DNA from: Streptomyces antibioticus
Lineage (GTDB): Bacteria; Actinomycetota; Actinomycetes; Streptomycetales; Streptomycetaceae
NCBI RefSeq assembly: GCF_002019855.1
Contig: NZ_CM007717.1
Coordinates: 6,057,043 to 6,121,042 of the forward strand
Direction of reading: 5' to 3'
DNA length: 64,000 bases
This document shows positions 18,380 through 25,969 of the stretch, piece after piece. The notes beneath the pieces were generated by a model. That model had not been told where the DNA came from. It saw only the letters and a program-made list of their open reading frames with translations, and ran no database searches. The stretch's first letter is position 1. Each line of letters begins with the position of its first letter. The translations under genes were made by a program, and so were the position numbers.

Positions 18380-18859
18380 GTGCGCCGCGCCGTCTGTCCC
18401 GGGTCGTTCGACCCGATCACCAATGGACATCTCGACATCATCTCCCGCGCCTCCCGTCTGTACGACGAGGTCTATGTCGCGGTGATGATCAACAAGTCCA
18501 AGAAGGGCCTGTTCGAGGTCGACGAGCGGATCGACCTGATCCGCCAGGTCACCAGCGAGTACGGGAACGTCCGCGTCGAGGCCTTCCACGGCCTCCTGGT
18601 CGACTTCTGCAAGCAGCGCGACATCCCGGCCATCGTCAAGGGCCTGCGCGCGGTCAGCGACTTCGACTACGAGCTTCAGATGGCCCAGATGAACAACGGC
18701 CTCTCCGGCGTCGAGACGCTCTTCGTCCCCACCAACCCCACCTACAGCTTCCTGTCCTCCTCCCTGGTCAAGGAAGTGGCCACCTGGGGCGGCGACGTCT
18801 CCCACCTGGTGCCCCCGGTGGTCCTCGACGCCCTCGACGCCCGCCTGCGCGCGGGCTGA
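18380..18859 (+). CDS. coaD: phosphopantetheine adenylyltransferase
   Basis: Fourth step of coenzyme A synthesis, adenylating 4-phosphopantetheine. 159 residues from the GTG at 18380, the family's normal length. The nucleotidyltransferase motif TNGH is at 14-17, and SSSLVKE is the C-terminal ISSTxxR equivalent. An in-frame ATG at 18350 overlaps the rsmD stop and would add a 10-residue non-conserved extension; the GTG with GAGGG upstream is preferred. Confidence 0.95.
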   Translation: MRRAVCPGSFDPITNGHLDIISRASRLYDEVYVAVMINKSKKGLFEVDERIDLIRQVTSEYGNVRVEAFHGLLVDFCKQRDIPAIVKGLRAVSDFDYELQMAQMNNGLSGVETLFVPTNPTYSFLSSSLVKEVATWGGDVSHLVPPVVLDALDARLRAG

Positions 18860-18917
18860 TGGGGCTACAGTCGTCCCGTCCGTCTCCAACACAGTTTCAG
18901 AGAGTGGCGAGCAACCG

Positions 18918-20015
18918 GTGGACGTGCAGAAGAAGCTCGACGAGATCGTCACCACGGTCTCCAGTGCCCGGTCGATGCCCATGTCGGCCTCGTGCGTGGT
19001 CAACCGCGCCGAGCTGCTCGCCCTGCTGGAAGAGGTGCGCGCGGCCCTGCCCGACTCGCTCGCCGAGGCCCGGGAGCTGATCGGCGGCCGGGAGCAGATG
19101 GTCGAACAGGCCCGCCAGGAGGCCGAGCGGATCATCTCCGGCGCGCACGCCGAACGCGGCTCCCTGATCTCCGACACCGAGATCGCCCGCCGCTCCCAGG
19201 CCGAGGCGGACCGCATCCTCGCCGAGGCCCGCCAGGAGGCCGAGGAGATCCGCGCGGAGGCCGACGACTACGTCGACTCCAAGCTCGCCAACTTCGAGGT
19301 CGTCCTCACCAAGACCATCGGCTCCGTCGGCCGCGGCCGAGAGAAGCTCCTCGGCACCGGCTCGGGCCTGGACGACCAGGGCTACGAGGACGAGGACGCC
19401 CCCGAGCGCAGCCACGACCCCGAGACCCTGCGCCGCGACGCCGACGCCTATGTGGACGTCAAGCTGGGCGCCTTCGAGGCGGTCCTCAGCAAGACCCTGG
19501 AGGCGGTCGGCAAGGGCCGCCAGAAGCTGCACGGCCGGATCGCCACCGACGCCCTCGGCGCCCTCGCCGACGACGACTCGACCTTCCAGCACTCCTCGGA
19601 CGCCGACTACCTCGCCGACCTGGCCGCCCTCGCCGAACAGGACACCCGGGCCGCACAGCAGCCCGCCGCGCCGAACCCCTACGAGCAGCAGCAGCCGCAG
19701 GAGGTGGCGCAGGACGCCTACGCCTACCAGCAGCAGCCCGACCCCTACGCGGGCGGCTACGCCCAGCAGCAGGGCTACGGCCAGCAGCCGGACCCGTACG
19801 GCTACCAGCAGGCCGACCCGTACGCCTATCAGGGCTACGACACCCAGCAGGCCGCCTACGACCCGCAGCAGATGCAGCAGGCCCAGCAGATCCCGCAGCA
19901 GGCCCAGCAGATGCAGCAGCAGCCGGGGTACGCCCTCGACGAGACCAGCCTCTTCGACACCAGCATGATCAGCCCGGAGCAACTGCGGGCCTACGAGCAG
20001 GAACGCGGTCTGTAG
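18918..20015 (+). CDS. DivIVA/AtpF-like coiled-coil protein with Q/Y-rich tail
   Basis: 365 residues without membrane segment. Residues 35-115 are a strongly predicted coiled coil (ARQEAERIISGAHAE, QAEADRILAEARQEAEEI) of the type annotated as ATP synthase subunit b-like or DivIVA-like. A 31-residue unit is duplicated at 114-144 and 174-204 (YVDSKLANFEVVLTKT versus YVDVKLGAFEAVLSKT), exactly 60 residues apart. From about 235 to 345 the protein is a disordered tail rich in Gln, Tyr, Pro and Ala. The end is a conserved-looking segment, DETSLFDTSMIS. A scaffold role in polar growth or cell envelope organisation is plausible but inferred. GTG start at 18918. Confidence 0.8.
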   Translation: MDVQKKLDEIVTTVSSARSMPMSASCVVNRAELLALLEEVRAALPDSLAEARELIGGREQMVEQARQEAERIISGAHAERGSLISDTEIARRSQAEADRILAEARQEAEEIRAEADDYVDSKLANFEVVLTKTIGSVGRGREKLLGTGSGLDDQGYEDEDAPERSHDPETLRRDADAYVDVKLGAFEAVLSKTLEAVGKGRQKLHGRIATDALGALADDDSTFQHSSDADYLADLAALAEQDTRAAQQPAAPNPYEQQQPQEVAQDAYAYQQQPDPYAGGYAQQQGYGQQPDPYGYQQADPYAYQGYDTQQAAYDPQQMQQAQQIPQQAQQMQQQPGYALDETSLFDTSMISPEQLRAYEQERGL

Positions 20016-20194
20016 GACGCCGGGGCCGGGCGGCGCGGGCCCCGGATTGGGCTGAGCGGGAAAGCTCCAGTATCCTGGCTCTTCGGTCGCGTGTGCGTTC
20101 GTCGGTTTTGCTGCCTTCGTATCCGCCCGCGATCTTCGTCGCCCGGAACACCGAAGGGCGGCGACCCTCAGAGCTTGGAAGATCGAAAGCAGGA

Positions 20195-20848
20195 ATGGCT
20201 CCCAACGCACGGCTGGACCACCGCAACCCCCTCGTGTTCGACACGCACGAGCTGGGTCGGCGTCCTGGCGCGCTGCAGCGCCTGACCCGCGTGATCGACG
20301 CCCCCGTGGATCTCGGCATCCAGGGCGTCGTCGGAGTGCCGGAAGGCGCCCCGGTGGAGCTCGAACTCCGGCTCGAGTCGGTCATGGAAGGTGTGCTCGT
20401 CACAGGCACCGCCCGTGCACAGGCCGAGGGGGAGTGCGTAAGGTGTCTGGAGCCGCTGGAGCTCGCGCTCGAAGCGGACTTCCAGGAGATGTTCTCGTAC
20501 CCTGACGCCGATGACCGGGGCCGCGTGAAGGCGGAACCGGCCGACGACGCCGAGGACGACGAGGACAGGCTCTTCATCGAGGACGGCATGTTCGACCTCG
20601 AACCCGTGCTGCGGGACGCGGTGGTGCTCGCACTGCCGATGCAGCCGGTGTGCCAGGACGACTGCCCCGGCCTGTGCTCCGAATGCGGAGCCCGGCTGGC
20701 GGACGACCCGGGGCACCACCACGACGCCACCGACATCCGTTGGGCGGCATTGCAGGGACTCGCCGGTTCACTCGGAGACGGCGAGAAGGACGAGATGAGT
20801 GGCGAAGCGCCCGGTTCGGCGCGCGCCAACGAGAAGCAGGAGAAGTAG
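20195..20848 (+). CDS. DUF177 (YceD-like) zinc-motif protein upstream of rpmF
   Basis: 217-residue protein of the DUF177/YceD family, universally encoded just before rpmF and implicated in 23S rRNA accumulation in other organisms. Four cysteines form a pattern GECVRC in the middle and QDDCPGLCSECG near the C-terminus, a likely zinc site. A strongly acidic stretch (EPADDAEDDEDR) separates them. ATG at 20195 after AAAGCAGG. rpmF begins 2 bases after the stop, so they are co-transcribed. Confidence 0.9.
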   Translation: MAPNARLDHRNPLVFDTHELGRRPGALQRLTRVIDAPVDLGIQGVVGVPEGAPVELELRLESVMEGVLVTGTARAQAEGECVRCLEPLELALEADFQEMFSYPDADDRGRVKAEPADDAEDDEDRLFIEDGMFDLEPVLRDAVVLALPMQPVCQDDCPGLCSECGARLADDPGHHHDATDIRWAALQGLAGSLGDGEKDEMSGEAPGSARANEKQEK

Positions 20849-20850
20849 CC

Positions 20851-21024
20851 GTGGCTGTTCCGAAGCGGAAGATGTCGCGCAGCAACACGCGCCACCGCCG
20901 GTCGCAGTGGAAGGCTGCGGTCCCCACCCTGGTTGCGTGCGAGCGCTGCCACGAGCCCAAGCAGCAGCACATCGCGTGCCCGTCGTGCGGCACCTACAAC
21001 AAGCGCCAGGTCCTCGAGGTCTGA
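20851..21024 (+). CDS. rpmF: 50S ribosomal protein L32
   Basis: 57-residue ribosomal protein with the conserved N-terminus AVPKRKMSRSNTRHRRSQWK and a zinc ribbon of two CxxC pairs (CERC, CPSC). GTG start 2 bases after the DUF177 stop. rnc begins 19 bases downstream. Confidence 0.97.
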   Translation: MAVPKRKMSRSNTRHRRSQWKAAVPTLVACERCHEPKQQHIACPSCGTYNKRQVLEV

Positions 21025-21043
21025 GCGGCTGGTGAGAGGCTTC

Positions 21044-21862
21044 ATGTCTGACGCCAAGGCGGACTCGACCGCCAAGAAACAGGCGGACAACGCGGCCTCG
21101 TCCCACACGCTTCTGGAAGGGCGGCTCGGCTATCAGCTCGAGTCCGCCCTTCTGGTGCGTGCGCTGACCCACCGCTCCTACGCATACGAGAACGGCGGTC
21201 TGCCGACGAACGAACGGCTGGAGTTCCTCGGGGACTCCGTGCTCGGCCTCGTCGTCACGGACACGCTGTACCGCACCCACCCCGACCTGCCCGAAGGCCA
21301 GTTGGCCAAGTTGCGGGCCGCGGTGGTCAACTCGCGTGCGCTGGCGGAGGTCGGCCGTGGCCTCGACCTGGGCGCCTTCATCCGGCTCGGCCGTGGTGAA
21401 GAGGGCACGGGCGGCCGGGACAAGGCGTCCATCCTCGCCGACACCCTCGAAGCGGTGATCGGCGCGGTCTATCTCGACCAGGGCCTCGACGCGGCCTCCG
21501 AACTGGTGCACCGCCTGTTCGACCCGCTGATCGAGAAGTCCTCGAACCTCGGAGCCGGCCTGGACTGGAAGACCAGTCTCCAGGAGCTGACCGCGACCGA
21601 AGGGCTCGGTGTCCCCGAGTACCTGGTCACGGAGACCGGCCCCGATCACGAGAAGACCTTCACTGCTGCCGCCCGCGTCGGAGGCGTCTCGTACGGCACC
21701 GGCACCGGCCGCAGCAAGAAGGAGGCGGAGCAGCAGGCCGCCGAGTCCGCGTGGCGGTCCATCCGGGCCGCGGCGGACGAGCGCGCCGAGGCGGCGAAGG
21801 CGGCCACGGCCGCGGCCACCGCCGACGCCTCGGTGGACCCCGAGTCCGCCGCCTCCGCCTGA
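21044..21862 (+). CDS. rnc: ribonuclease III (AbsB)
   Basis: Double-strand-specific endoribonuclease, 272 residues. The catalytic signature NERLEFLGDSVLG is at 56-68, with further acidic residues in DTLEAVIGAVYLD. The C-terminal dsRNA-binding domain spans about 178-245 (DWKTSLQEL to RSKKEAEQQAA), followed by an Ala-rich tail. In S. coelicolor the orthologue is absB, a global regulator of antibiotic production. The ATG at 21044 is chosen over earlier in-frame codons that fall within rpmF. Confidence 0.96.
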   Translation: MSDAKADSTAKKQADNAASSHTLLEGRLGYQLESALLVRALTHRSYAYENGGLPTNERLEFLGDSVLGLVVTDTLYRTHPDLPEGQLAKLRAAVVNSRALAEVGRGLDLGAFIRLGRGEEGTGGRDKASILADTLEAVIGAVYLDQGLDAASELVHRLFDPLIEKSSNLGAGLDWKTSLQELTATEGLGVPEYLVTETGPDHEKTFTAAARVGGVSYGTGTGRSKKEAEQQAAESAWRSIRAAADERAEAAKAATAAATADASVDPESAASA

Positions 21863-21894
21863 CGAACACCCGCACAGGAACACAAGTACGAGAC

Positions 21895-21927
21895 GAACGC
21901 CCGCCTCCCACCCGGAGGCGGGCGTTC
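21895..21927 (+). terminator. perfect 14-bp hairpin between rnc and mutM
   Basis: 21895-21908 is the exact reverse complement of 21914-21927 with a 5-base loop. It lies 33 bp after the rnc stop and ends only 14 bp before the mutM ATG, so it may be a terminator, an RNase III substrate, or a structure limiting mutM expression. Confidence 0.7.
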
Positions 21928-21941
21928 CGTACGGGGGATCC

Positions 21942-22802
21942 ATGCCTGAACTGCCCGAGGTCGAGGTCGTCCGGCGCGGTCTGGAGCGATGGGTCGCCCA
22001 TCGCACGGTCGCCGACGCCGAGGTGCTGCACCCCCGTGCCGTCCGCCGCCATCTCGCGGGCGCCGACGACTTCGCGCACCGCCTGGCGGGCCACCGGATC
22101 GGCACCCCCAGCCGCCGCGGCAAGTACCTGTGGCTGCCGCTGGAGGACTCCGGGCAGGCGATCCTCGCCCACCTCGGGATGAGCGGCCAACTGCTGGTCC
22201 AGCCGCACGCGGCGCCGGACGAGAAGCATCTGCGCATCCGGGTGCGGTTCGCCGACACCGTGGACACCGAACTGCGCTTCGTCGACCAGCGCACCTTCGG
22301 CGGCCTCTCTCTGCACGACACCACCGCGGACGGACTGCCCGACGTCATCGGGCACATCGCCCGCGACCCCCTCGACCCGCTGTTCGACGACGAGGCGTTC
22401 CACCAGGCGCTGCGCCGCAAGCGGACCACCATCAAGCGGGCCCTGCTCGACCAGTCACTGATCAGCGGCGTCGGCAACATCTACGCCGACGAGGCGCTGT
22501 GGCGCTCCCGCCTGCACTACGACCGCCCGACCCACACCTTCACCCGCCCGCGCTCCTTCGAACTGCTGGGCCACGTCCGGGACGTGATGAACGCGGCCCT
22601 CGCCGTCGGCGGCACCAGCTTCGACAGCCTGTACGTCAACGTCAACGGCGAGTCGGGCTACTTCGACCGCTCCCTGGACGCCTACGGGCGCGAGGGGCTG
22701 CCCTGCAAGCGGTGCGGTACGCCGATGCGCCGCCGGCCCTGGATGAACCGCTCCAGCTACTTCTGCCCGACGTGTCAGAGGGCGCCGCGCGCCGCGTCGT
22801 AG
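21942..22802 (+). CDS. mutM: formamidopyrimidine-DNA glycosylase
   Basis: Base-excision glycosylase/AP lyase that removes oxidised purines such as 8-oxoG. 286 residues. It starts MPELPEVE, giving the catalytic Pro (P2) and Glu (E3). The conserved Lys is K61 in RRGKYLW, and ISGVGNIYADEALW is the helix-two-turn-helix. A C-terminal zinc finger (CKRC ... CPTC) is intact. The 3' end overlaps the convergent HxlR gene by 28 bp. Confidence 0.96.
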   Translation: MPELPEVEVVRRGLERWVAHRTVADAEVLHPRAVRRHLAGADDFAHRLAGHRIGTPSRRGKYLWLPLEDSGQAILAHLGMSGQLLVQPHAAPDEKHLRIRVRFADTVDTELRFVDQRTFGGLSLHDTTADGLPDVIGHIARDPLDPLFDDEAFHQALRRKRTTIKRALLDQSLISGVGNIYADEALWRSRLHYDRPTHTFTRPRSFELLGHVRDVMNAALAVGGTSFDSLYVNVNGESGYFDRSLDAYGREGLPCKRCGTPMRRRPWMNRSSYFCPTCQRAPRAAS

Positions 22803-23173
22803 CGCTCCCGGGCGGCCAGCACCTCGTCCATCCGCCCCTCCACGCAGTGGATCAGCGACAGCAGCCGGCCGGCGACCTCACGGCCCAGCGGGGTCAGCTC
22901 GTAGTCCACCCGGGGCGGATTGGTCGGCTGGGCCTCACGGTGCACCAGCCCGTCGCGCTCCAGCGCGTGCAGGGTCTGCGACAACATCTTCTCGCTCACC
23001 CCGTCGACCCGCCGGCGCAGCTCGTTGAACCGCAGCGACCCCTCGTACAGCGCCCCGAGCGTGAGCCCGCCCCACCGCCCGGTGACATGCTCCAGCGTCC
23101 CGCGCGAGGGGCACACCTTGGCGAACACGTCGTACGGAAGCTCCCGCTCCCCCGCTCGCTCCGCGCTGCTCAT
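22775..23173 (-). CDS. HxlR-family transcriptional regulator
   Basis: 132-residue winged-helix regulator. The HxlR signature is clear: a conserved Cys in AKVCPSRGTLEHVTGRW, then FNELRRRVDGVSEKMLSQTLHALERDGLVHRE. The single Cys in this motif is a redox/aldehyde sensor in characterised members. ATG at 23173; the longer in-frame start at 23206 is less likely. The last 28 bp overlap mutM tail to tail. No obvious divergent target gene is adjacent, so its regulon cannot be inferred. Confidence 0.85.
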   Translation of the reverse strand: MSSAERAGERELPYDVFAKVCPSRGTLEHVTGRWGGLTLGALYEGSLRFNELRRRVDGVSEKMLSQTLHALERDGLVHREAQPTNPPRVDYELTPLGREVAGRLLSLIHCVEGRMDEVLAARERYDAARGAL

Positions 23174-23261
23174 CCCCCGAGCGTACGCGAAGACAGCGCG
23201 AACCATCAGATCGCGCTGCCCCTGAGACAGCGCCCCCGGCCAGGTGCTTCCACGGCGGGCC

Positions 23262-24635
23262 CTAGTAGCCGAAGTCCTGGGTCCACCAAGGGCCGCCCGC
23301 GCCGAAGTGGACGCCGACGCCCAGGGTCTTGAAGTCGGGGTTCAGTATGTTCGCCTTGTGGCCGGGGCTGTTCATCCAGGCGTCCATGACGGCGGCCGCG
23401 TCGGACTGGCCCCTGGCTATGTTCTCGCCGCCGAGTCCGGACACGCCGGCGCTTGTGGCGCGGTCCCAGGGGGTCAGGCCCTCCGGGTCGGTGTGGTCGA
23501 AGAAGCCGCGGGCGGCCATGTCGTCGCTGAACTGCTCGGCCAGGTCCGCCAGAGAACCGCTCGCGGTGAGCGCGCCGAGCCCGGCCTCGGACCGCTCCTC
23601 GTTGACCAGCCTGAGGACCTCGGCCGCGGCCAGGGTCTCGGCGGAGACGGTCGCCGGGGTCTCCGGCTTCGCGGGCGCCTCGGTCTTCTCCGGGGCCTTG
23701 GGCGTGGTGGCCTCGGAGGACGGGTCCCGGGTCGGCTCCTCGGCCGGGGTGGTCTCCGTGTCCTCGGTCGCCCGGTCGCCGCCGGTCTCGCTCGGCGAGG
23801 CCGTGGACTCCGACGGGGAGGTCGAGGTGGACGGCGAGGTGGCGGTGCCCGTGCCCTGGCCGGTCGAGGCGTCGCCGCGCCCGCCGTCGGCCGCGCCGGA
23901 CGTGCCGCCGAACTCGGAGGCCGAGTTGCTGGGGGAGTCCACCGCCTGCACGTTGTCGCCCGCACCGCTGCCGCCCCCGAGGCGGTAGCTGTCCAGGCCC
24001 GGCACCACACCGGTGGCCACCGCGACCGTGCCGAACGCGACGGCCGCCGACACCCCGAGCAGACCCGTCTTCACGGGCGTCACGGGCTTGCGCTTACGGC
24101 GCCGGCCGGTGCCGCCCCGGCCCGAGCCGGGCCGCAGGGCACCCCCGTCGGGCGCGTAGCCGTCCATCGTGAACAGCGCGGTGTCGTCGGGACCGAAGTC
24201 GGGACCGAGACCAGGACCGAGATCGGGAGCGACATCGGGAGTGAAGTCCGAGACGAAATCGCGGTCGAGGTCGGAGCCGAGACCGGGGCCGTGCTCCGGG
24301 GGGAGGTCCCGGCCGTAGGCCCGGCCGTGGTGGACGGCGTAGTCGGGCGTGGAGTTCCGCGCGTAGTCGTCCGCGGCGCCGACGTGGGCGTACTCCTGCG
24401 CTCCGTCGGCGGGGCCGTACAGCCCGTCCGTGGCGTAGAGGTACTCCTGGCTGCGTGCGACCGACTCGGCGTACGCCTCCGGATTCAGATACGGCGCGAT
24501 GCCCATCGTCCGCGCTCCGCCCGGATACGAGTCCCGGGGGTCGTGGCCCCCGGGGTACGAGTCGTCCGGCTGTGCGACCCCCGTGGCGCGGCCCGTGGCG
24601 GCGCGGCCGGCGGCGGAGCGTCGGTGGCGTCCCAT
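23262..24635 (-). CDS. membrane-anchored CAP-domain (SCP/PR-1) protein
   Basis: 457 residues. A long cytoplasmic, Asp/Gly/Pro/Tyr-rich N-terminal region carries short repeats (DSYPGGHDPRDSYPGG, DLGPGLGPDFGPD). A basic patch (RRRKRKPVTPVK) and one membrane segment (TGLLGVSAAVAFGTVAVATGVV) follow, then a Thr/Ser/Pro/Glu-rich extracellular stalk. The C-terminal CAP domain (about 330-457) has EVLRLVNEERSEAGLGAL, FFDHTDPEG, GENIARGQ and the closing HFGAGGPWWTQDFGY. A type II wall-associated protein is inferred. ATG at 24635 with GAGGAAGG upstream. Its promoter region contains a perfect 20-bp palindrome. Confidence 0.85.
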   Translation of the reverse strand: MGRHRRSAAGRAATGRATGVAQPDDSYPGGHDPRDSYPGGARTMGIAPYLNPEAYAESVARSQEYLYATDGLYGPADGAQEYAHVGAADDYARNSTPDYAVHHGRAYGRDLPPEHGPGLGSDLDRDFVSDFTPDVAPDLGPGLGPDFGPDDTALFTMDGYAPDGGALRPGSGRGGTGRRRKRKPVTPVKTGLLGVSAAVAFGTVAVATGVVPGLDSYRLGGGSGAGDNVQAVDSPSNSASEFGGTSGAADGGRGDASTGQGTGTATSPSTSTSPSESTASPSETGGDRATEDTETTPAEEPTRDPSSEATTPKAPEKTEAPAKPETPATVSAETLAAAEVLRLVNEERSEAGLGALTASGSLADLAEQFSDDMAARGFFDHTDPEGLTPWDRATSAGVSGLGGENIARGQSDAAAVMDAWMNSPGHKANILNPDFKTLGVGVHFGAGGPWWTQDFGY

Positions 24636-24717
24636 GTCCTTGCCTTCCTCGTCCAATGCGGTGTTTCCACCGGCCGGCCGGGGCGGTTGGACCCTCGTGC
24701 GCCCTGTGCTCGGCCCG

Positions 24718-24737
24718 ACTCACTCGATCGAGTGAGT
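24718..24737. promoter_or_regulatory. perfect 20-bp palindrome, candidate operator
   Basis: ACTCACTCGATCGAGTGAGT reads identically on both strands. It lies about 83 bp upstream of the CAP-protein ATG and about 90 bp upstream of the divergent acylphosphatase ATG. Its length and symmetry suggest a dimeric regulator site. A shorter ATGA-GAA-TCAT near-palindrome follows at 24743-24753. Confidence 0.55.
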
Positions 24738-24826
24738 TTCATATGAGAATCATTGGGAGGGGACGGTACCGCATGGCGCAGGGGGAGGAAGTGCCCCGAG
24801 GGACTTTGCCCGGTTAGGTTGCACCC

Positions 24827-25108
24827 ATGAGCGAGGATGTACGGCTGGTCGCCTGGGTGCGTGGACATGTCCAAGGGGTGGGTTTCCGCTGGTTCACCCG
24901 GGCCAAGGCGCTGGAGATCGGCGGACTGAGTGGCTTTGCTCTCAATCTGGCCGACGGCCGGGTCCAGGTGGTCGCGGAAGGCGCCCGGGAGGGCTGCGAG
25001 GGGCTGCTCCACTGGCTCGCGGGCGACGACACGCCCGGGCGCGTGGACGGAGTCACAGAGATATGGGACACACCGCGGGGCGGCTACGACGGCTTCGCGA
25101 TCCGCTGA
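24827..25108 (+). CDS. acyP: acylphosphatase
   Basis: 93-residue enzyme that hydrolyses acyl phosphates. The signature VRGHVQGVGFRWFTR contains the catalytic Arg, and ALNLADGRVQVVAEG holds the Asn of the active site. ATG at 24827. Divergent from the CAP gene and followed by a hairpin at 25118-25132. Confidence 0.95.
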   Translation: MSEDVRLVAWVRGHVQGVGFRWFTRAKALEIGGLSGFALNLADGRVQVVAEGAREGCEGLLHWLAGDDTPGRVDGVTEIWDTPRGGYDGFAIR

Positions 25109-25485
25109 GGCACGCGTGCGGGGCGGCCCCGCGGAAGCGGCGGAAGGTGCCGTCGGCACCCGCCCCCGGCGAAAAGGAGCAGGTGGTTGCCAAGAATCGC
25201 TTGCGATGGCATGCTCCGCACGCAAGGATGATCGCCACGCCCGAGGGTCCCGAGGGTGCCGCAGCGCCGCCGTTCCGGCCGCGCGGCAACGGGTTGCCCG
25301 CCAATACGGGGCGTGATCGTGTTGACCGTCAAACTTTTTGGTGAGACGCTGAAAGCCCCGCGCACCTCCGCTGTTTGGCATGGATGAACGGCAGCACGAA
25401 CAAGATCCATCCAGACACCGCGGGTGCGAATCCCTCACGACCCACACCGCTTCGGTCGGTCACTCAGTGTGGAGGACCATCCATC
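25109..25485. other. gene-free region between acyP and the small coiled-coil gene
   Basis: No convincing gene. A hairpin GCGGGG/CCCCGC (25118-25132) is the likely acyP terminator, with a second small hairpin GGTGCC/GGCACC at 25146-25160. The palindrome TTGACCGTCAA at 25322-25332 includes a -35-like TTGACC, followed by a locally AT-rich run. It may be the promoter of the downstream gene, although no clear -10 box is seen. GGAGG at 25471-25475 is the ribosome binding site of the next gene. Confidence 0.5.
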
Positions 25486-25689
25486 ATGGCAAAGGCGCTT
25501 CTCGGTTACGTCGGCGGCTCCGACCCGCGACTCCTCGCCGAGATGCGACGGCTCCAGCAGCGCGTCCAGGACCTGGAATCCGAGCTCGGACGGATCCAGG
25601 CCGAGAACGACGCTCTGACGGCTGCCGCTTCTCACGACAGGTTCATGGAGAGCATCGACGCACACCAGGCGGAGCCTGCGCTCACCTGA
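25486..25689 (+). CDS. small coiled-coil protein upstream of smc
   Basis: 67 residues. After the N-terminal MAKALLGYVGGSDPR comes a heptad-patterned helix (LLAEMRRLQQRVQDLESEL, then GRIQAENDAL), a short coiled coil. I do not recognise a named family. The ATG at 25486 has a GGAGG ten bases upstream. A strong hairpin terminator separates it from smc, so it is likely its own transcription unit. Function unknown; the position next to smc does not prove a link. Confidence 0.75.
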   Translation: MAKALLGYVGGSDPRLLAEMRRLQQRVQDLESELGRIQAENDALTAAASHDRFMESIDAHQAEPALT

Positions 25690-25774
25690 TCGCTGCACCG
25701 CTCCACGACAGCACATGCAGAGGTCGGGCGGCACATATCAACCGCGTCGGACCGCTTAAGTTGTCAGAAGTTGC

Positions 25775-25796
25775 AAGGGACGCCTCGGCGTCCCTT
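25775..25796 (+). terminator. strong terminator after the small coiled-coil gene
   Basis: AAGGGACGCC (25775-25784) pairs perfectly with GGCGTCCCTT (25787-25796), followed by CGTTCTTT. The tight loop and T-rich tail make this a classical intrinsic terminator, unusual in this genome for having a real T-tract. Confidence 0.88.
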
Positions 25797-25969
25797 CGTT
25801 CTTTCCCCGCCGTCTTCCCGCCGTTCCCCCGGTCGTACGACTCCCGTTTCCCCCGTCTGCTCCTCCCAGTCTCTACAACGTGTGGTCTGCCCTGCGCGTT
25901 CAAGGGTGAAACCGAGGGGCGGCAGGCGTTCATGGAGTGAGACCGGCCCGGAAGGTAGAGTCCAGCGCC

